From contig NHZP01000041.1 of NCBI GenBank assembly GCA_003313425.1, positions 248,001-312,000 of the forward strand: 64,000 bases of DNA, written 5' to 3'. How positions within the stretch are numbered: the first letter of the stretch is position 1; each line of letters starts with the position of its first letter. The notes beneath the pieces were generated by a model. That model ran no database searches. It saw only the letters and a list, made by a program, of their open reading frames with translations, and had not been told where the DNA came from. Positions 54,071 to 63,969 of this stretch are shown here, piece by piece. The DNA comes from Pseudopyrenochaeta lycopersici (Eukaryota > Ascomycota > Dothideomycetes > Pleosporales > Pseudopyrenochaetaceae). Position numbers and translations under genes: made by a program.

Positions 54071-55688
54071 CACCAGGTGCCGCAATAATTCGTGAGACGT
54101 TTTTCTGCTGAGCTAAGCAGTGCCTTGGCTTCCACCCCACCATAGTATTGTACACCAAACCAGTTAATAGAGTGCATAGATATAATCGTGAGGCTGTTCA
54201 AAGAGCTATAGAGGTGTATATACATCATTTTCTTGGTGTTTTACCATTTTTCTGAGCGAATAAGGCTTCCACCGTTTGAAGCCACTTGTTCACACCGCCA
54301 AGGCATCTCAGAGATTAAACTCCTGACTTCCTCCATTGATATACATGCCCATTCTTGACGGCAGATTGCCTGAAGGTGGGCCTTAGTCCCATCCCATGGG
54401 ATTAGGGGTGGTAGGGGTGAATGTAATCTTTGCTTAACTCTCTGTTTTAAGATGAGCCACATACCTTCTACTGGGTTCAGATCAGGACTCTGAGCTGGGT
54501 GAATGATCAGGGGTATCCAATTAGCCTCCTTCTTCTCAATAGCTACATTATCTGAGCTCTTAGTACCATGAGATGGATCATTATCCTCTTGAAGATACCA
54601 ATCACGTGGCTCCCAAAGTCGTGCCTGATGAATAGCCTCAATATACTTGGGCAGGAGATTCTCTGCGTAGTATTTCTGATTCATGTGATGGCCACTGACG
54701 TCTCCTTCAATAGGAGGAGGGCAGAGAGCCTCCCACTCTTTGAGGTCTTTGGCCCATCGCTCATCTGTGTGATACTTTGATCTCTTTGGCCTTCTTGGTG
54801 GTTTAGGTATCTTTAGCATATCTTTCTCGTCATTATAGAAGTTCAGTTCACTCTTGAAATACCAGTTGATAGAGGCAAACATATGTAGAGTGAGTGAGGA
54901 CTTCTTAATAGGCTTCCTTTGTTTGATGTTCTCAGGCTTGAGTCTCTCCTTAACCCCCTTTCTCCTGAGGATCCTAGGCTTCTGAAAATCTTCTGTGGGG
55001 TTGAGATGAGCCTCATCTGTGAAGTGTACCCCATCCCAGAAGCCTCCTTGGCCAGGAGGTAATTCATTCTTATGATCTTCACCATACTTCACTCTCTTTT
55101 TATCATTGAAATGCCGAATCTCCTTAGAATTGCTGGCTACATAGAGTCGAGATTCTACTCTATTCACTAGGTTATACTCCATAGATCGTGAACAGAGTGG
55201 AACATCATTCACTCTAGCTTGAATTTGATAGGGCTTATCCCTCACAGGGTTGGTGGAATCATCCAGGAGTAGCTCCAACTTTTGAATATTCACCCGCCAA
55301 GGCCTCCCAAGCTTTGTACCCCTTTCTAGGCTCCCCCTCTTTCTCACACGGTGAGCATTACCCCATCTCTTATACTCCTTACGCCATCTATCACCTGTAG
55401 CTCTACTTATCCCATGTTGAGCGCATACATCCTTGATCTTCTCGCCAGGTTGTCTATGGTCTATATGCCAGAAAAAGTGGGCGCGCTCTTCAGTATCAGG
55501 TACCTTGAGCACAGCATTTTGTTCAGGAGTCTTTGACCTTTCAAATGAGCCGTCATATACTTTATTTGAGCGCAATTTCATGTTGTTGTGGCCTTGTGAA
55601 CATTCACTGTCGAGATGAGATGGGTCAGGTTTGGCGGGGTTGATTACCTCAGCAGAAAACGTCTCACGAATCATTGCGGCACCTGGTG
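54071..55688 (-). mobile_element. DDE_3 (Tc1/mariner-type) element, about 41-bp TIRs
   Basis: 54071-54112 and 55648-55688 are inverted copies with one mismatch and one indel (CACCAGGTGCCGCAAT at the outer end). The transposase start codon lies inside the right TIR. No TA is visible directly at these ends, so they may extend a few bases further. It sits at the 5' edge of a LINE fragment. Confidence 0.82.
54241..55674 (-). CDS. intact DDE_3 transposase, 477 aa
   Basis: An uninterrupted intronless frame runs from ATG 55674. The N-terminal quarter includes RAHFFWHIDHRQPGEKIKDV and GISRATGDRWRKEYKRW, an HTH, and a GRPWRVN linker. The catalytic core has FTDEAHLNP (first Asp), WYLQEDNDPSHG (second Asp) and SPDLNPVEGMW (Glu). 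By my count 38 residues separate the second Asp and the Glu, a little more than Tc1. LPPGQGGFWDGVHF and the long insertion with PPRRPKRSKYH are distinctive. Full length and free of stops with near-perfect TIRs, so potentially active. It acts in the nucleus on its own TIRs. Confidence 0.9.
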   Translation of the reverse strand: MIRETFSAEVINPAKPDPSHLDSECSQGHNNMKLRSNKVYDGSFERSKTPEQNAVLKVPDTEERAHFFWHIDHRQPGEKIKDVCAQHGISRATGDRWRKEYKRWGNAHRVRKRGSLERGTKLGRPWRVNIQKLELLLDDSTNPVRDKPYQIQARVNDVPLCSRSMEYNLVNRVESRLYVASNSKEIRHFNDKKRVKYGEDHKNELPPGQGGFWDGVHFTDEAHLNPTEDFQKPRILRRKGVKERLKPENIKQRKPIKKSSLTLHMFASINWYFKSELNFYNDEKDMLKIPKPPRRPKRSKYHTDERWAKDLKEWEALCPPPIEGDVSGHHMNQKYYAENLLPKYIEAIHQARLWEPRDWYLQEDNDPSHGTKSSDNVAIEKKEANWIPLIIHPAQSPDLNPVEGMWLILKQRVKQRLHSPLPPLIPWDGTKAHLQAICRQEWACISMEEVRSLISEMPWRCEQVASNGGSLIRSEKW

Positions 55689-55887
55689 CTCAGGCTCCCT
55701 GAGATGACACCTTGGCCTGCGACATCTCATCTGCGCTCGGGTCTCCCCCCTGACGCCACCATTCCATCCACAAAACTGCATGCTCGCCCAGCAACACGCT
55801 CTTCGACTTGAATAGGCATAATGTTCAGGTAGTTTGGCCTCAATTGTTCTGTCTTTTTTTTCGTGTCTTATTTTCTCTTCCAGACTA
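55689..55887. other. short intervening DNA, likely 5' region of the OrsD-type gene
   Basis: The sequence ending in CTTCCAGAC before TA 55886-55887 would adjoin the ATG of the gene at 57729 if the pogo element were absent. It contains a pyrimidine-rich stretch. Confidence 0.5.
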
Positions 55888-57727
55888 ACGTCAACCACAA
55901 GCGAGCTGACACCACAAGCGAGCTGACACCTACTGCCAAGAAAACGCGTCTGCTTCATCAACACCAACATGCCGCAACCAAAAAAGAAGAGAGAGCTTGC
56001 TGACGAGGGGAGGCTTTTACTAGCGATCGAAGCAATGAATTAGAATTAAATTCAGTACAATAAGCAAGCAGTAGAAGCGTTCAGTGTGCTTAGAAGCACG
56101 CTAATTACGCGACGCGCTGGTGTCACTTCTCGATTCAATACAGAGGCTAATTCGAAAAAGGTTTCTAAAAATGAGGAGATCGTGGTTATTCAGTACATCC
56201 TTAATCCCAATTTAAGAGGATTCCCCCTAGAGCTGGCGTACGTGAGAGATATGGCTAATCAGCTGCTTGCTGGGCGTGATGGTGGCAGTGTAGGGATCAA
56301 TTGGCCAGCGAACCTTGTACGACGTACTCCTGAGCTAAAAATGAGTTTTACACGAAAATACGATTATAAAATAGCTATGTGTGAGGATCCTACTATAATC
56401 ACGGCGTGGTTTGAGCTTGTTACTCGTGTACGAGCTCGGTATGGTATTACGGATGACGACACGTACAACTTTGACGAAGCAGGCTTCCGCCTAGGGGAGG
56501 CAGCAACATTTAAAGTTGTCACAGGATCAGAGAGTAGGAATCGAGCAAAGAAGCTTCAGCCAGGTACCCGTGAATGGGCAACAGGGATTCATGGAATCAA
56601 CGCACAGGGATGGGCTATTCCACTATTTATTATTCTGAAAGCGAAGCATCATAAAAGCGAGTGGTACGAAGGGATCCCTCATACAACAGCTATTGCTGTT
56701 AGCGACAAAGGATGGACGACGAATAAGCGTGGGTTAGACTGGCTTGAACATTTCGACAAGCATACAAAAGAGTGTATTTGAGGTGACTATCGTATGCTTA
56801 TCCTAGATGGCCACGAGAGTCATAAATCTCACGAATTTTGACTACGGTGCAAGCACAAGAAGATCCTTCCTATCTGCATGCCTGCTTATTCGTCACATCT
56901 ATTACAGCCTCTAGATGTCGGCTGCCACGGCCTTCTAAAACGAGCATTTAGTAAGGCAATTTAGAAGTACATGCAAGATGGGGTAAAAGCGATTACGAAA
57001 GTACACTTTCTACAAGTCTATCACGCAGCTTTTACGACATCAATGAACGAGCAAAACGTTCGCTCAAGCTTCTCTTGCGCAGGCCTAGTTCCGTACGATC
57101 CTAGTGATGTGCTAGATAAGCTCGAATTAAAGCATACATTCCCTCCCGGCCCACAGAGCCCTACGCAGAGCCCTACCCAGTGGCAGCCAAAAACACCATG
57201 TAACGCGATCGAGCTTACCCAGCAATCTACTCTAATTCGAGAGAGGATTCGACGACACCAGGGCAGCTCACTAACTCCTATCATTGAGCTCATTAATTAG
57301 CTTAAAAAAGGCGCCAAGCTAATTGCGCATATAGGCGTTCTAATAAAGGGAGAATGCAGCGCTCTCTAAGAGGCAAACAGAGAATTAGAAAAGCTAAAAA
57401 AAACGAAAACGACGCTAAATCTAGCAAGGGGGTGCATTAACGGTTGAAGAGGGCTAGTCCCTAGCTACTTAAAACGAGGTTGATGAGCAAATACAGGGCG
57501 AGGAGAGCGAGAGTAGGAAGCGGGCTCGAGCTATTAGGCAACAACAACGACGTTGTAGGCGTTGCAGGGAGCCTGGCCACACTATCCGTACATGCCAAAA
57601 AGATGGATAATTAACTATAATTTAATCTCTAACAATTAATTCGCTGCCTTCTCTAGTATCCTAAGAGTAATGCGTACATAAACAGTGTTGATCACGTGTT
57701 GGGCGTCAGCTCGCTTGTGGTTGACGT
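55888..57727 (+). mobile_element. pogo/Fot-like element inserted at a start codon
   Basis: TIRs 55888-55910 and 57705-57727 match exactly over 23 bp (ACGTCAACCACAAGCGAGCT...). TA stands at 55886-55887 and 57728-57729. Inside the left end the CCACAAGCGAGCTGACAC unit is duplicated. The right-hand TA provides the A of the ATG of the downstream gene. Confidence 0.9.
55969..57610 (+). pseudogene. pogo-like transposase with zinc knuckle, heavily mutated
   Basis: ATG 55969 begins MPQPKKKRELADEGRLLL. Stops follow early (AMN-stop-N-stop-IQYN, fitting two Gln codons CAG and CAA) and later at 56779, about 56839, 56962, 57298 and beyond. Between them the conserved parts read YNFDEAGFRLG, MLILDGHESH and YSSHLLQPLDVGC. 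The end is CRRCREPGHTIRTC, a CCHC knuckle as in the copy at 4223-5863. The frame changes near 57400. Most stops fit Gln to TAA/TAG, meaning C-to-T on the coding strand. It cannot be functional. Confidence 0.85.
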
Positions 57728-57728
57728 T

Positions 57729-60700
57729 ATGTCTATTCCGAAAGCTCGTGCTCAGGATCGCGGACAGCGCGTTGGCGCGCTCGGTCTTTACTTGAATGAC
57801 CCAGAACCTGCCATCATTTGTCGTCTATGCAAGTTTGCCTTGAACGGCACGATTGGATCGATCGTGAAACATCTCGCGGAGAAACACGATAGCTCCACCA
57901 CGACTCGAAAGGAGCTTGAGGACCTCTTGCGCCCTTACACCTTGTTGGAACCAAAGAAGCTGCCCCTTCGACCAGATGGCTCACCTCCACATCCACACCT
58001 CATCATGCCCACGGTTTTGCATGCAAACACTGCCTCTATAAGACAACTAGCATAAATATGCTCGGTCGCCACCTATCAAAGTTCCACATGGTTAAACGTA
58101 GGACATCCACTTGGCTTCGCGATCATGTGGTGGAGGGCATATTCCTCCAGAGCTGGGATCGGAACGGCGCCTATGGCTATTGGATCGTACGACCGGACGT
58201 TCCAGTCCCGGGTGATGGCCAGTTCGACAATAGCTTGCTTCAAAAGTCAGCGCCGCGACTCTCTCGTCTCGAGCAGTTGCACCAAAGTGAGCGAGAACGT
58301 ATGACTGAGCAACATGTTGCCATTGTAACCGACGTTGGCAGCGCCGATATGGCGTTGAACACGAATTGGATGCGGCGCACCGGCTGCGAGGACACTGTCA
58401 AACACACCGATACAGCGATACGCTGCTGGCTCCGGGGCCAATACCTAGACCGCCCCTACAAAGCGCCATTCGAGCTTGTCGGACACAAGTCTACAACGGA
58501 CAAGTATAGGAGGCTCATGAAGAGATGCATCTGCTTCTGTGTCCGCTTATGGCGATTGGAGGATGCTAAGAGGCAGTCACTATTGCGAAGATCGCTTACG
58601 GAAAGCCAATGCCAGGCACTCATACAGGTATGGTCAGACAAGGTATGGTCATTTCATCCTGTCTTGCATGGCCAAAGAACCGACCCTGGCCATGCGGAGC
58701 TGAACGACGCCAACCCAGAGGACGAGAGCGATGATGCTTCCTTAAGCACGGATGAAAGCGATACCCCAAGTAGGAACCGATTGTACGTAAGAGATCACGG
58801 TTCAAGGAGCGATCTATCTGAAAGCGACGACGGTGAGAGCAAAGATAGTTCGGCCTACATGGATACAACCCCAACTGAGCCACCGTGCACAATCTCTTCA
58901 CACTTCAATACGGCAGACAACTCCACAACTTCGAAAGATTCTTCAGCAGACAGCATTCTAGAGGATCTAGTCCTGCGCCTCGGGCACTTCCTGGTTACAG
59001 AAGAGTACGAAGACGGCCAACCCCGTTCCACACTGCTTGTTTACTTTAGTAGTGTCCTATGCATCTCAGCAGATGGGTCGACGTTCGAACGCGCGGCACA
59101 TTATACACCGAAATTATCGAGGATGATCTACTGCGCGCGACTTATTTTCCTCGAGTCAACGCTGGCCCGTTTCGCCCATCACTACATAGGATGGAAAGCA
59201 AGGTCTCGCCGTGGCCAGCTCGACCACTTGAATGTGGTTCGCAGAGAGAAGATGTGCCTTGGTTCATAGGCGCCAATGGGCGAGTTTCTGAGCCTGCGAA
59301 CCTATGGACGCGCATGCAGCCGGTCGGACGGCCCTTCCTTCCGCGTTAATTGGAGCGATGACGGTCAGGTCGTGTCGTGGGACGAATTCCAACTCTCCAT
59401 GGCACAATTTCGACAGATCAGCCAGAGCACTCTTGATCGTGCAGCTATGGTTTGCAAACGGCTGATGTATGACTGGTGTCCGTCTTATGATTTAAATGCC
59501 GTAAAAGACAGGCTCTCGAACACTGCCCGAGGCTACTCCTTCGTATCGGACCCGGCCAATGGCCTGTCGGAAGCGTATCTGGACCTATCTCGGCGAGCCT
59601 GTTTGGCCACGATTGACGGCCTGATGACGGACGCAGGCTGGGACGTAACAGGTATTCGACGCTATCTCGACTGGCAAATGGATTTACTGCGGTTGATAAT
59701 GGTACTAGTCTATCTGGTGTGTGGACAAGTCCCGAGGGGTTCTGAGCTACTTGCCATCGAACATCGCAATGGGCCTTCCACGTCTCGTGGAGTTTGCGTG
59801 TATTCTGGGAAGATCGCCTTCATAACCAGACGTCACAAATCTCGCCACACCACCAACAACGAGTTTCACGTAGTCAGATTTCTGCTGTCTGAAGCGAACA
59901 GGTTTTTGTATTACTATCTTGTGTTCATACGACCTTTTGCTTGCATGCTCTACCGGACCTGCTACCGCTCAGACATGGACAGTTCTCTTCTTTTCTCCTC
60001 GCCCCCTACTATGAACGAACCATGGAAAACGCAGACCTTGCCGAAAATACTCAATAATCAAACAAAAATCTTTCTTGGGTTTCCTCTTGGCGTACGAACA
60101 TATCGGCAACTGTCCATTGCGGTTACAGAGAAACATGTCAAGCAGATCGCCAAGCCCTTTGATCAGCACGATAATAAGAGTAAAGAGGCAGATGTTAACG
60201 TAGGGTTCGCCTGGTAAAGTGGACACCGGCCATGGCAAAGAGACACAACTTACGGATTAGATGGTGCATTTCCGGATAAACTCCAACCCGCGCTTCTGGA
60301 TATTTACAGATGGGTGTCTACAGAGTGGCACAAGTTCTTACAAGTTGAAGAGCCGGTGTCGAACCATAAGGCAAACTCCACCGAGCCCCAGGCGGCACAG
60401 GGCCTGGGATACAACGGTACAGGCCCAGAGAGAGCGCCTGCATCGACCCAAGGAGAAAAACGGCGGGTCTCAACTCCAATGTCACTGCCCGCTCCAAAGC
60501 GCGCTTGTATACTGGGTTCGTCCCTGGCGGATGATAGTATCAGCCTAAGCAGCAACAATTCGGCTAAGAGCGGTGCGGTGGGACAGGTTCCTTGGGCAAC
60601 TCACACCGAGGCAGAACATTACAAAAGCCTGTCGAAAATTATCTGGCCTGGTTGTCTACCCTTGTTCGGACGCCCTAGCGATTTCGAGAATATGGACATG

Positions 60701-60964
60701 GTAGAGGAGCGGCGGGGAATCTTGGCTGATGTGAGGAGCCTAGAAGATAAGAAAAACCGCAGCTTTCAATCGTGGCATCGGCTAGGAGGAATTGACGAGC
60801 AATTCAAACGCTGGAGAAACGTTGGTTGCCAGCTATGCGTCGCCACCACAGGGAAGCCGGAGCCTGACCACACTTTGAATGACTGCAGCTCCTGGGAAAG
60901 TTGTGAAAAGGCGCCCGCAATCCTTAGATGGCTAGAAAATAACCTTGCCCTTCCCCGCTTCTAA
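57729..60964 (+). pseudogene. OrsD-type protein with tyrosine-recombinase-like signature, helicase absent
   Basis: ATG 57729 opens with two C2H2-like fingers (CRLCKFALNGTIGSIVKHLAEKH would be one; CKHC...HLSKFH the next), then EGIFLQSWDRNGAYGYWIV, as in N-termini of fungal telomere-linked helicases. Further on: GQVPRGSELLAIEH (Arg at 59735), KIAFITRRHKS, GVRTYRQ (about 60089-60109) and SGHRPWQRDTTYG (His 60224, Tyr 60251), an R-K-R..R-H-Y order reminiscent of tyrosine recombinases. A helicase domain expected after WHKFL is missing. Instead a linker leads to a Cys/His tail (CQLCVATTGKPEPDHTLNDC). Breaks are a frameshift near 58000, TAG 59267-59269 and TAA 60215-60217, the last two fitting Gln codons. 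The YR assignment is inference. Confidence 0.75.
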
Positions 60965-61429
60965 GATACATGCTTTAATCAGGTAAATCCGGCGTTAGTA
61001 CACTGGAAAAAAACGCTGTAGACAGAATATACAGGACTTATGCGTACAATGTAGAACAGGACACATTGGATTTAAACATAACAGATACGTTGGAATTACC
61101 ACGCGATACCTAATCTAGCCCAAATTTGGATATGTTACTCTGCGCATCTAGCTGCACGAATTGTGTAATTTGCATCTCTACGCAATGTGCGGTTGCGGAG
61201 GGAGGAATCGGTGTTGGGGGTGAGTTGGGGTAGTGAGGGTACAGGGCCAGGGCTGGAGGACGCACTAGAGCTAACGTAGTGGAGAATTACACTCGGCACA
61301 GCAAAGCACAATTCAAGCGTGAAGACACGAAGTACAGTTCAAAACTAAAGACACTTATTGTTTTATTGCTACCTAGTGCTACTAGGTCTAAAGAGCTCTA
61401 TCAAGGTAAGCTGGCGTAGCTGCGGGGCA
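60965..61429. other. intergenic, no gene seen
   Basis: It contains a G-rich plus-strand stretch at 61195-61260. No coding signal. Confidence 0.4.
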
Positions 61430-62130
61430 GACTGGTGCGACAGGGCAGAAGCTGGCGTTGGCTCCTCGTGGTCGCTGTAGCTGTCGTCCTCGCTATCCGA
61501 GATCTCTTCTACTTAAGCAATAGTAGACGGGGGGCTAACTTCAACGCAGAGCGGGTCTTTGCCCTTGATTGGGCCACCTTTAATGCCATCTTCGCCGAGC
61601 CACGTATCAAGTGTCCTGCATGCATCCGGTTTCACCTTGTTGATCAAGTGCAGCCAGATCTGCCACTGCGCGTTGTTTAGGGTCTTCTCTACCCATTTGT
61701 TGGAGATGACGTTAGAGGCATTAAGCAGAGGATGCCCCAGCCTACGGTTTGGGTAGCCATGTACCAGCGCTTCGCCCTCGCACGACACAGGCGGAACGCC
61801 AACATTTGGGCCTTGGACGGGCTGGTGCCGGATACAGGCTGCAGAAGGCTGCGAGCGGCTTGCGTTCGGACATGGCCTTGGCCGTGGTAGCAGGAGGTGC
61901 GGTTGTTGTTTTCCATCTCAGCTACTTTACGGGCGTAGGCGTGGTATAGATGAGCCATGGCCCAGCAGTACTGTATTTAATGGTGACTAGGGCGAGCTCC
62001 GACTCGACATAGTCACAGATGCGCCAGGCGTATTGGAAGGCGCGGGCGTCGTCCAAAGTAGCGGGGGTACGGCCTCTTGCCACGAGCTGGGAGGAGGGAG
62101 CAGTTGGGTCTTGGGCGTAGAACGGGCTGC
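61430..62130 (-). pseudogene. decayed coding region, family not certain
   Basis: The minus strand shows protein-like pieces in different frames: ARAFQYAWRICDYVESELAL and STAGPWLIYTTP near 62050-61930, HAYARKVAEMENNNRT and LLQPVSGTSPSKAQMLAFRL near 61930-61770, and NVISNKWVEKTLNNAQWQIW near 61710-61650. No frame is open throughout. It is probably an old repeat or broken gene. Confidence 0.35.
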
Positions 62131-62159
62131 CATACTGTCTTCATGCTCAATACCGCTTC

Positions 62160-62600
62160 TCAACAAGGGACCGAAGATACTCCTCTGTCATTTGCACTAA
62201 CTAGCTGCGCTGAATCGACCGTAGACAGAGCTTTATTGGCATTAAATAGACCTGCCAAATCATTCACCACAACGCTCTCACCGGCAATCGTGGTGATTGG
62301 AAGTGCTTTCGGTGTAGCCACCAATACTTGATCGCTATTATGCTCAGCAATCGCTTCCCCAATTTGGAATATCTGTAAACAAGAACTCTTATTGTCATTT
62401 TTAGGGTTGTCTGTCTGGACTTGGAACTCTGGGTGCCTACAACGGTAACCATTGGTGCCTCGGCTCCTTTCCTGAGAGGTATGATTGGCTTCGAGGGACC
62501 CCATGGAGGTGATGGGCTCCTTGATATCGATGACATTGTCGCCTGTAACTCGCACAAGTCCGCCAATGGCGGTTTTGCTTTGCGACGAAAAGTCCCTCAT
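62160..62600 (-). CDS. possible hypothetical protein, 146 aa
   Basis: ATG 62600 starts MRDFSSQSKTAIGGLVRV and the frame stays open to 62160. Composition is polar with no motif. A splice donor or acceptor cannot be excluded. There is little support besides the ORF and a start codon. Confidence 0.3.
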   Translation of the reverse strand: MRDFSSQSKTAIGGLVRVTGDNVIDIKEPITSMGSLEANHTSQERSRGTNGYRCRHPEFQVQTDNPKNDNKSSCLQIFQIGEAIAEHNSDQVLVATPKALPITTIAGESVVVNDLAGLFNANKALSTVDSAQLVSANDRGVSSVPC

Positions 62601-62835
62601 TCCCAGGAAATATTCTGTGGCGAAGCATGGTGGTGGTAGGACGCATCTCGGATAGCGGCTAGTGACGATACAATTGTTGCTCGATCGATGTGCTGCCCAT
62701 TAGACATTGCATGCATGAAAGAGTATGGGAGAGGAGGCAGTATGTGGAAAGGCTGAGAACAGCGACTGCGAAATGTTGAGGTTGCCAAGGAACGAAGCCA
62801 CGCGCCCTAAGAGATTGAACATGTACCAACAACGT

Positions 62836-63969
62836 TTAGGCTTGTAGACGTTCCACGATACGTGCCAAACTTGCCACAACTGCATCCCGGTACTCGCCCT
62901 CGCCCCATTGTATGATACGGGCAAGAGCGAGAACGAACTCAGTGCAATCGCGTTGTAGGGTTGCTCTCCAGGCTCGATGCACCGTCATATGATACTTACC
63001 ATCGAGATAGTAATGGATGAAAAGTTGGTGAAGTGGTCCCTCAGTCGAGATACTGAAGACGATATGGGCAAGCGGGAAACTGGGCTCTAGATGTTGCAGT
63101 GTTTTCAGGATGTTGATAGCACAAGCCCCACCTACCGCAGCCTGGTTCTCGGCGCCCATCATGTTCCCACTCGTTGCCAAACCCTTTGCTTCAACAAGGA
63201 GGAATGGGAAGTGTAGCCCATGCTGCACAAGCTGTGGCTCGCTCAATAATTGTCCATTATCCTGCCACTCTCCAAGCAGCACCTGATGTACCTCGGTGAA
63301 GGAGTGCCGGGCAAGGCCAACAAGAATGTCAGGCTTTGGAGTCGTCAGTGGATTGCTTGAGTCGGGGTCTTCGATCGTAGAGACTGCCGTAGTCTCACTG
63401 ATAGCTGTTGCAGTTTCGCTAGGTTCAGTTGGGGAGGGTGGCCTGGTAAAATTGAAGCTCGCCAGGGCCGTCGCCGAAAGATCAACTGCTGGACTCAGCC
63501 GAGGCGTTGCGAATGACAACAGGTCTTGGAGTGATGGTGGTTGTGGTTTGAGCTCTGTTCGCCACGGCTTGTCCGATGCGCTGGTCGCGAGCGTGTTCCG
63601 CGCGAATAGCTTGACGAGACGCCGAAAAACACCTTCGAGCAGCGCACTCTTCCACTCAGCCTCGCCCTTGGCGTCTCTTGCCAGTTCCCGACAATGATAT
63701 AGGTAGTCATTGGCGATTTCTCTGACTCGTTCTTTCAGCTCGGCGGGGATGCCCTTGAGCTCGCTCGCGTTGTCGTATGCATCCCCAACGATGTGACAGC
63801 GAAGCACATCGATGTCTGTAGGCGGGTCGAACATGTGGTCAATGTAGACATGGGCGCGCGCCATGCCATTCTGTCGATATTCAGAGCTCTTCTTCGTTGG
63901 GCTCGCCGAACGCACCCGCACGGTAGCCTTGCGAGCGCGCCGCTGGCTCTGGCTCGTGCGGTCTGACAT
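62836..63969 (-). CDS. DUF7924-like protein with PD-(D/E)XK-type core
   Basis: ATG 63969 (MSDRTSQSQRRARK) gives 377 residues; the frame is open slightly upstream without ATG. A basic N-terminus (RRARKATVRVRSASPTKKS) is followed by a mixed region and a Pro/Ser/Thr linker. A core then has PDILVGLARHSF (acidic residue), FPFLLVEAKG (Glu-X-Lys) and ENQAAVGGACAINILKTLQ, the layout of PD-(D/E)XK nuclease-fold proteins. VHRAWRATLQRDCTEFVLAL and RIIQWGEGEYRDAVVASL close it. Fungal proteins of this kind are annotated DUF7924; their function is not established to my knowledge. It is apparently intact and possibly a cargo or defence-like gene, but that is speculation. Confidence 0.7.
   Translation of the reverse strand: MSDRTSQSQRRARKATVRVRSASPTKKSSEYRQNGMARAHVYIDHMFDPPTDIDVLRCHIVGDAYDNASELKGIPAELKERVREIANDYLYHCRELARDAKGEAEWKSALLEGVFRRLVKLFARNTLATSASDKPWRTELKPQPPSLQDLLSFATPRLSPAVDLSATALASFNFTRPPSPTEPSETATAISETTAVSTIEDPDSSNPLTTPKPDILVGLARHSFTEVHQVLLGEWQDNGQLLSEPQLVQHGLHFPFLLVEAKGLATSGNMMGAENQAAVGGACAINILKTLQHLEPSFPLAHIVFSISTEGPLHQLFIHYYLDGKYHMTVHRAWRATLQRDCTEFVLALARIIQWGEGEYRDAVVASLARIVERLQA

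Noticed and set aside
53725..54111. 128-codon plus-strand ORF
   Set aside because: It is the antisense of the LINE C-terminal Cys/His region, which has clear family motifs on the minus strand.
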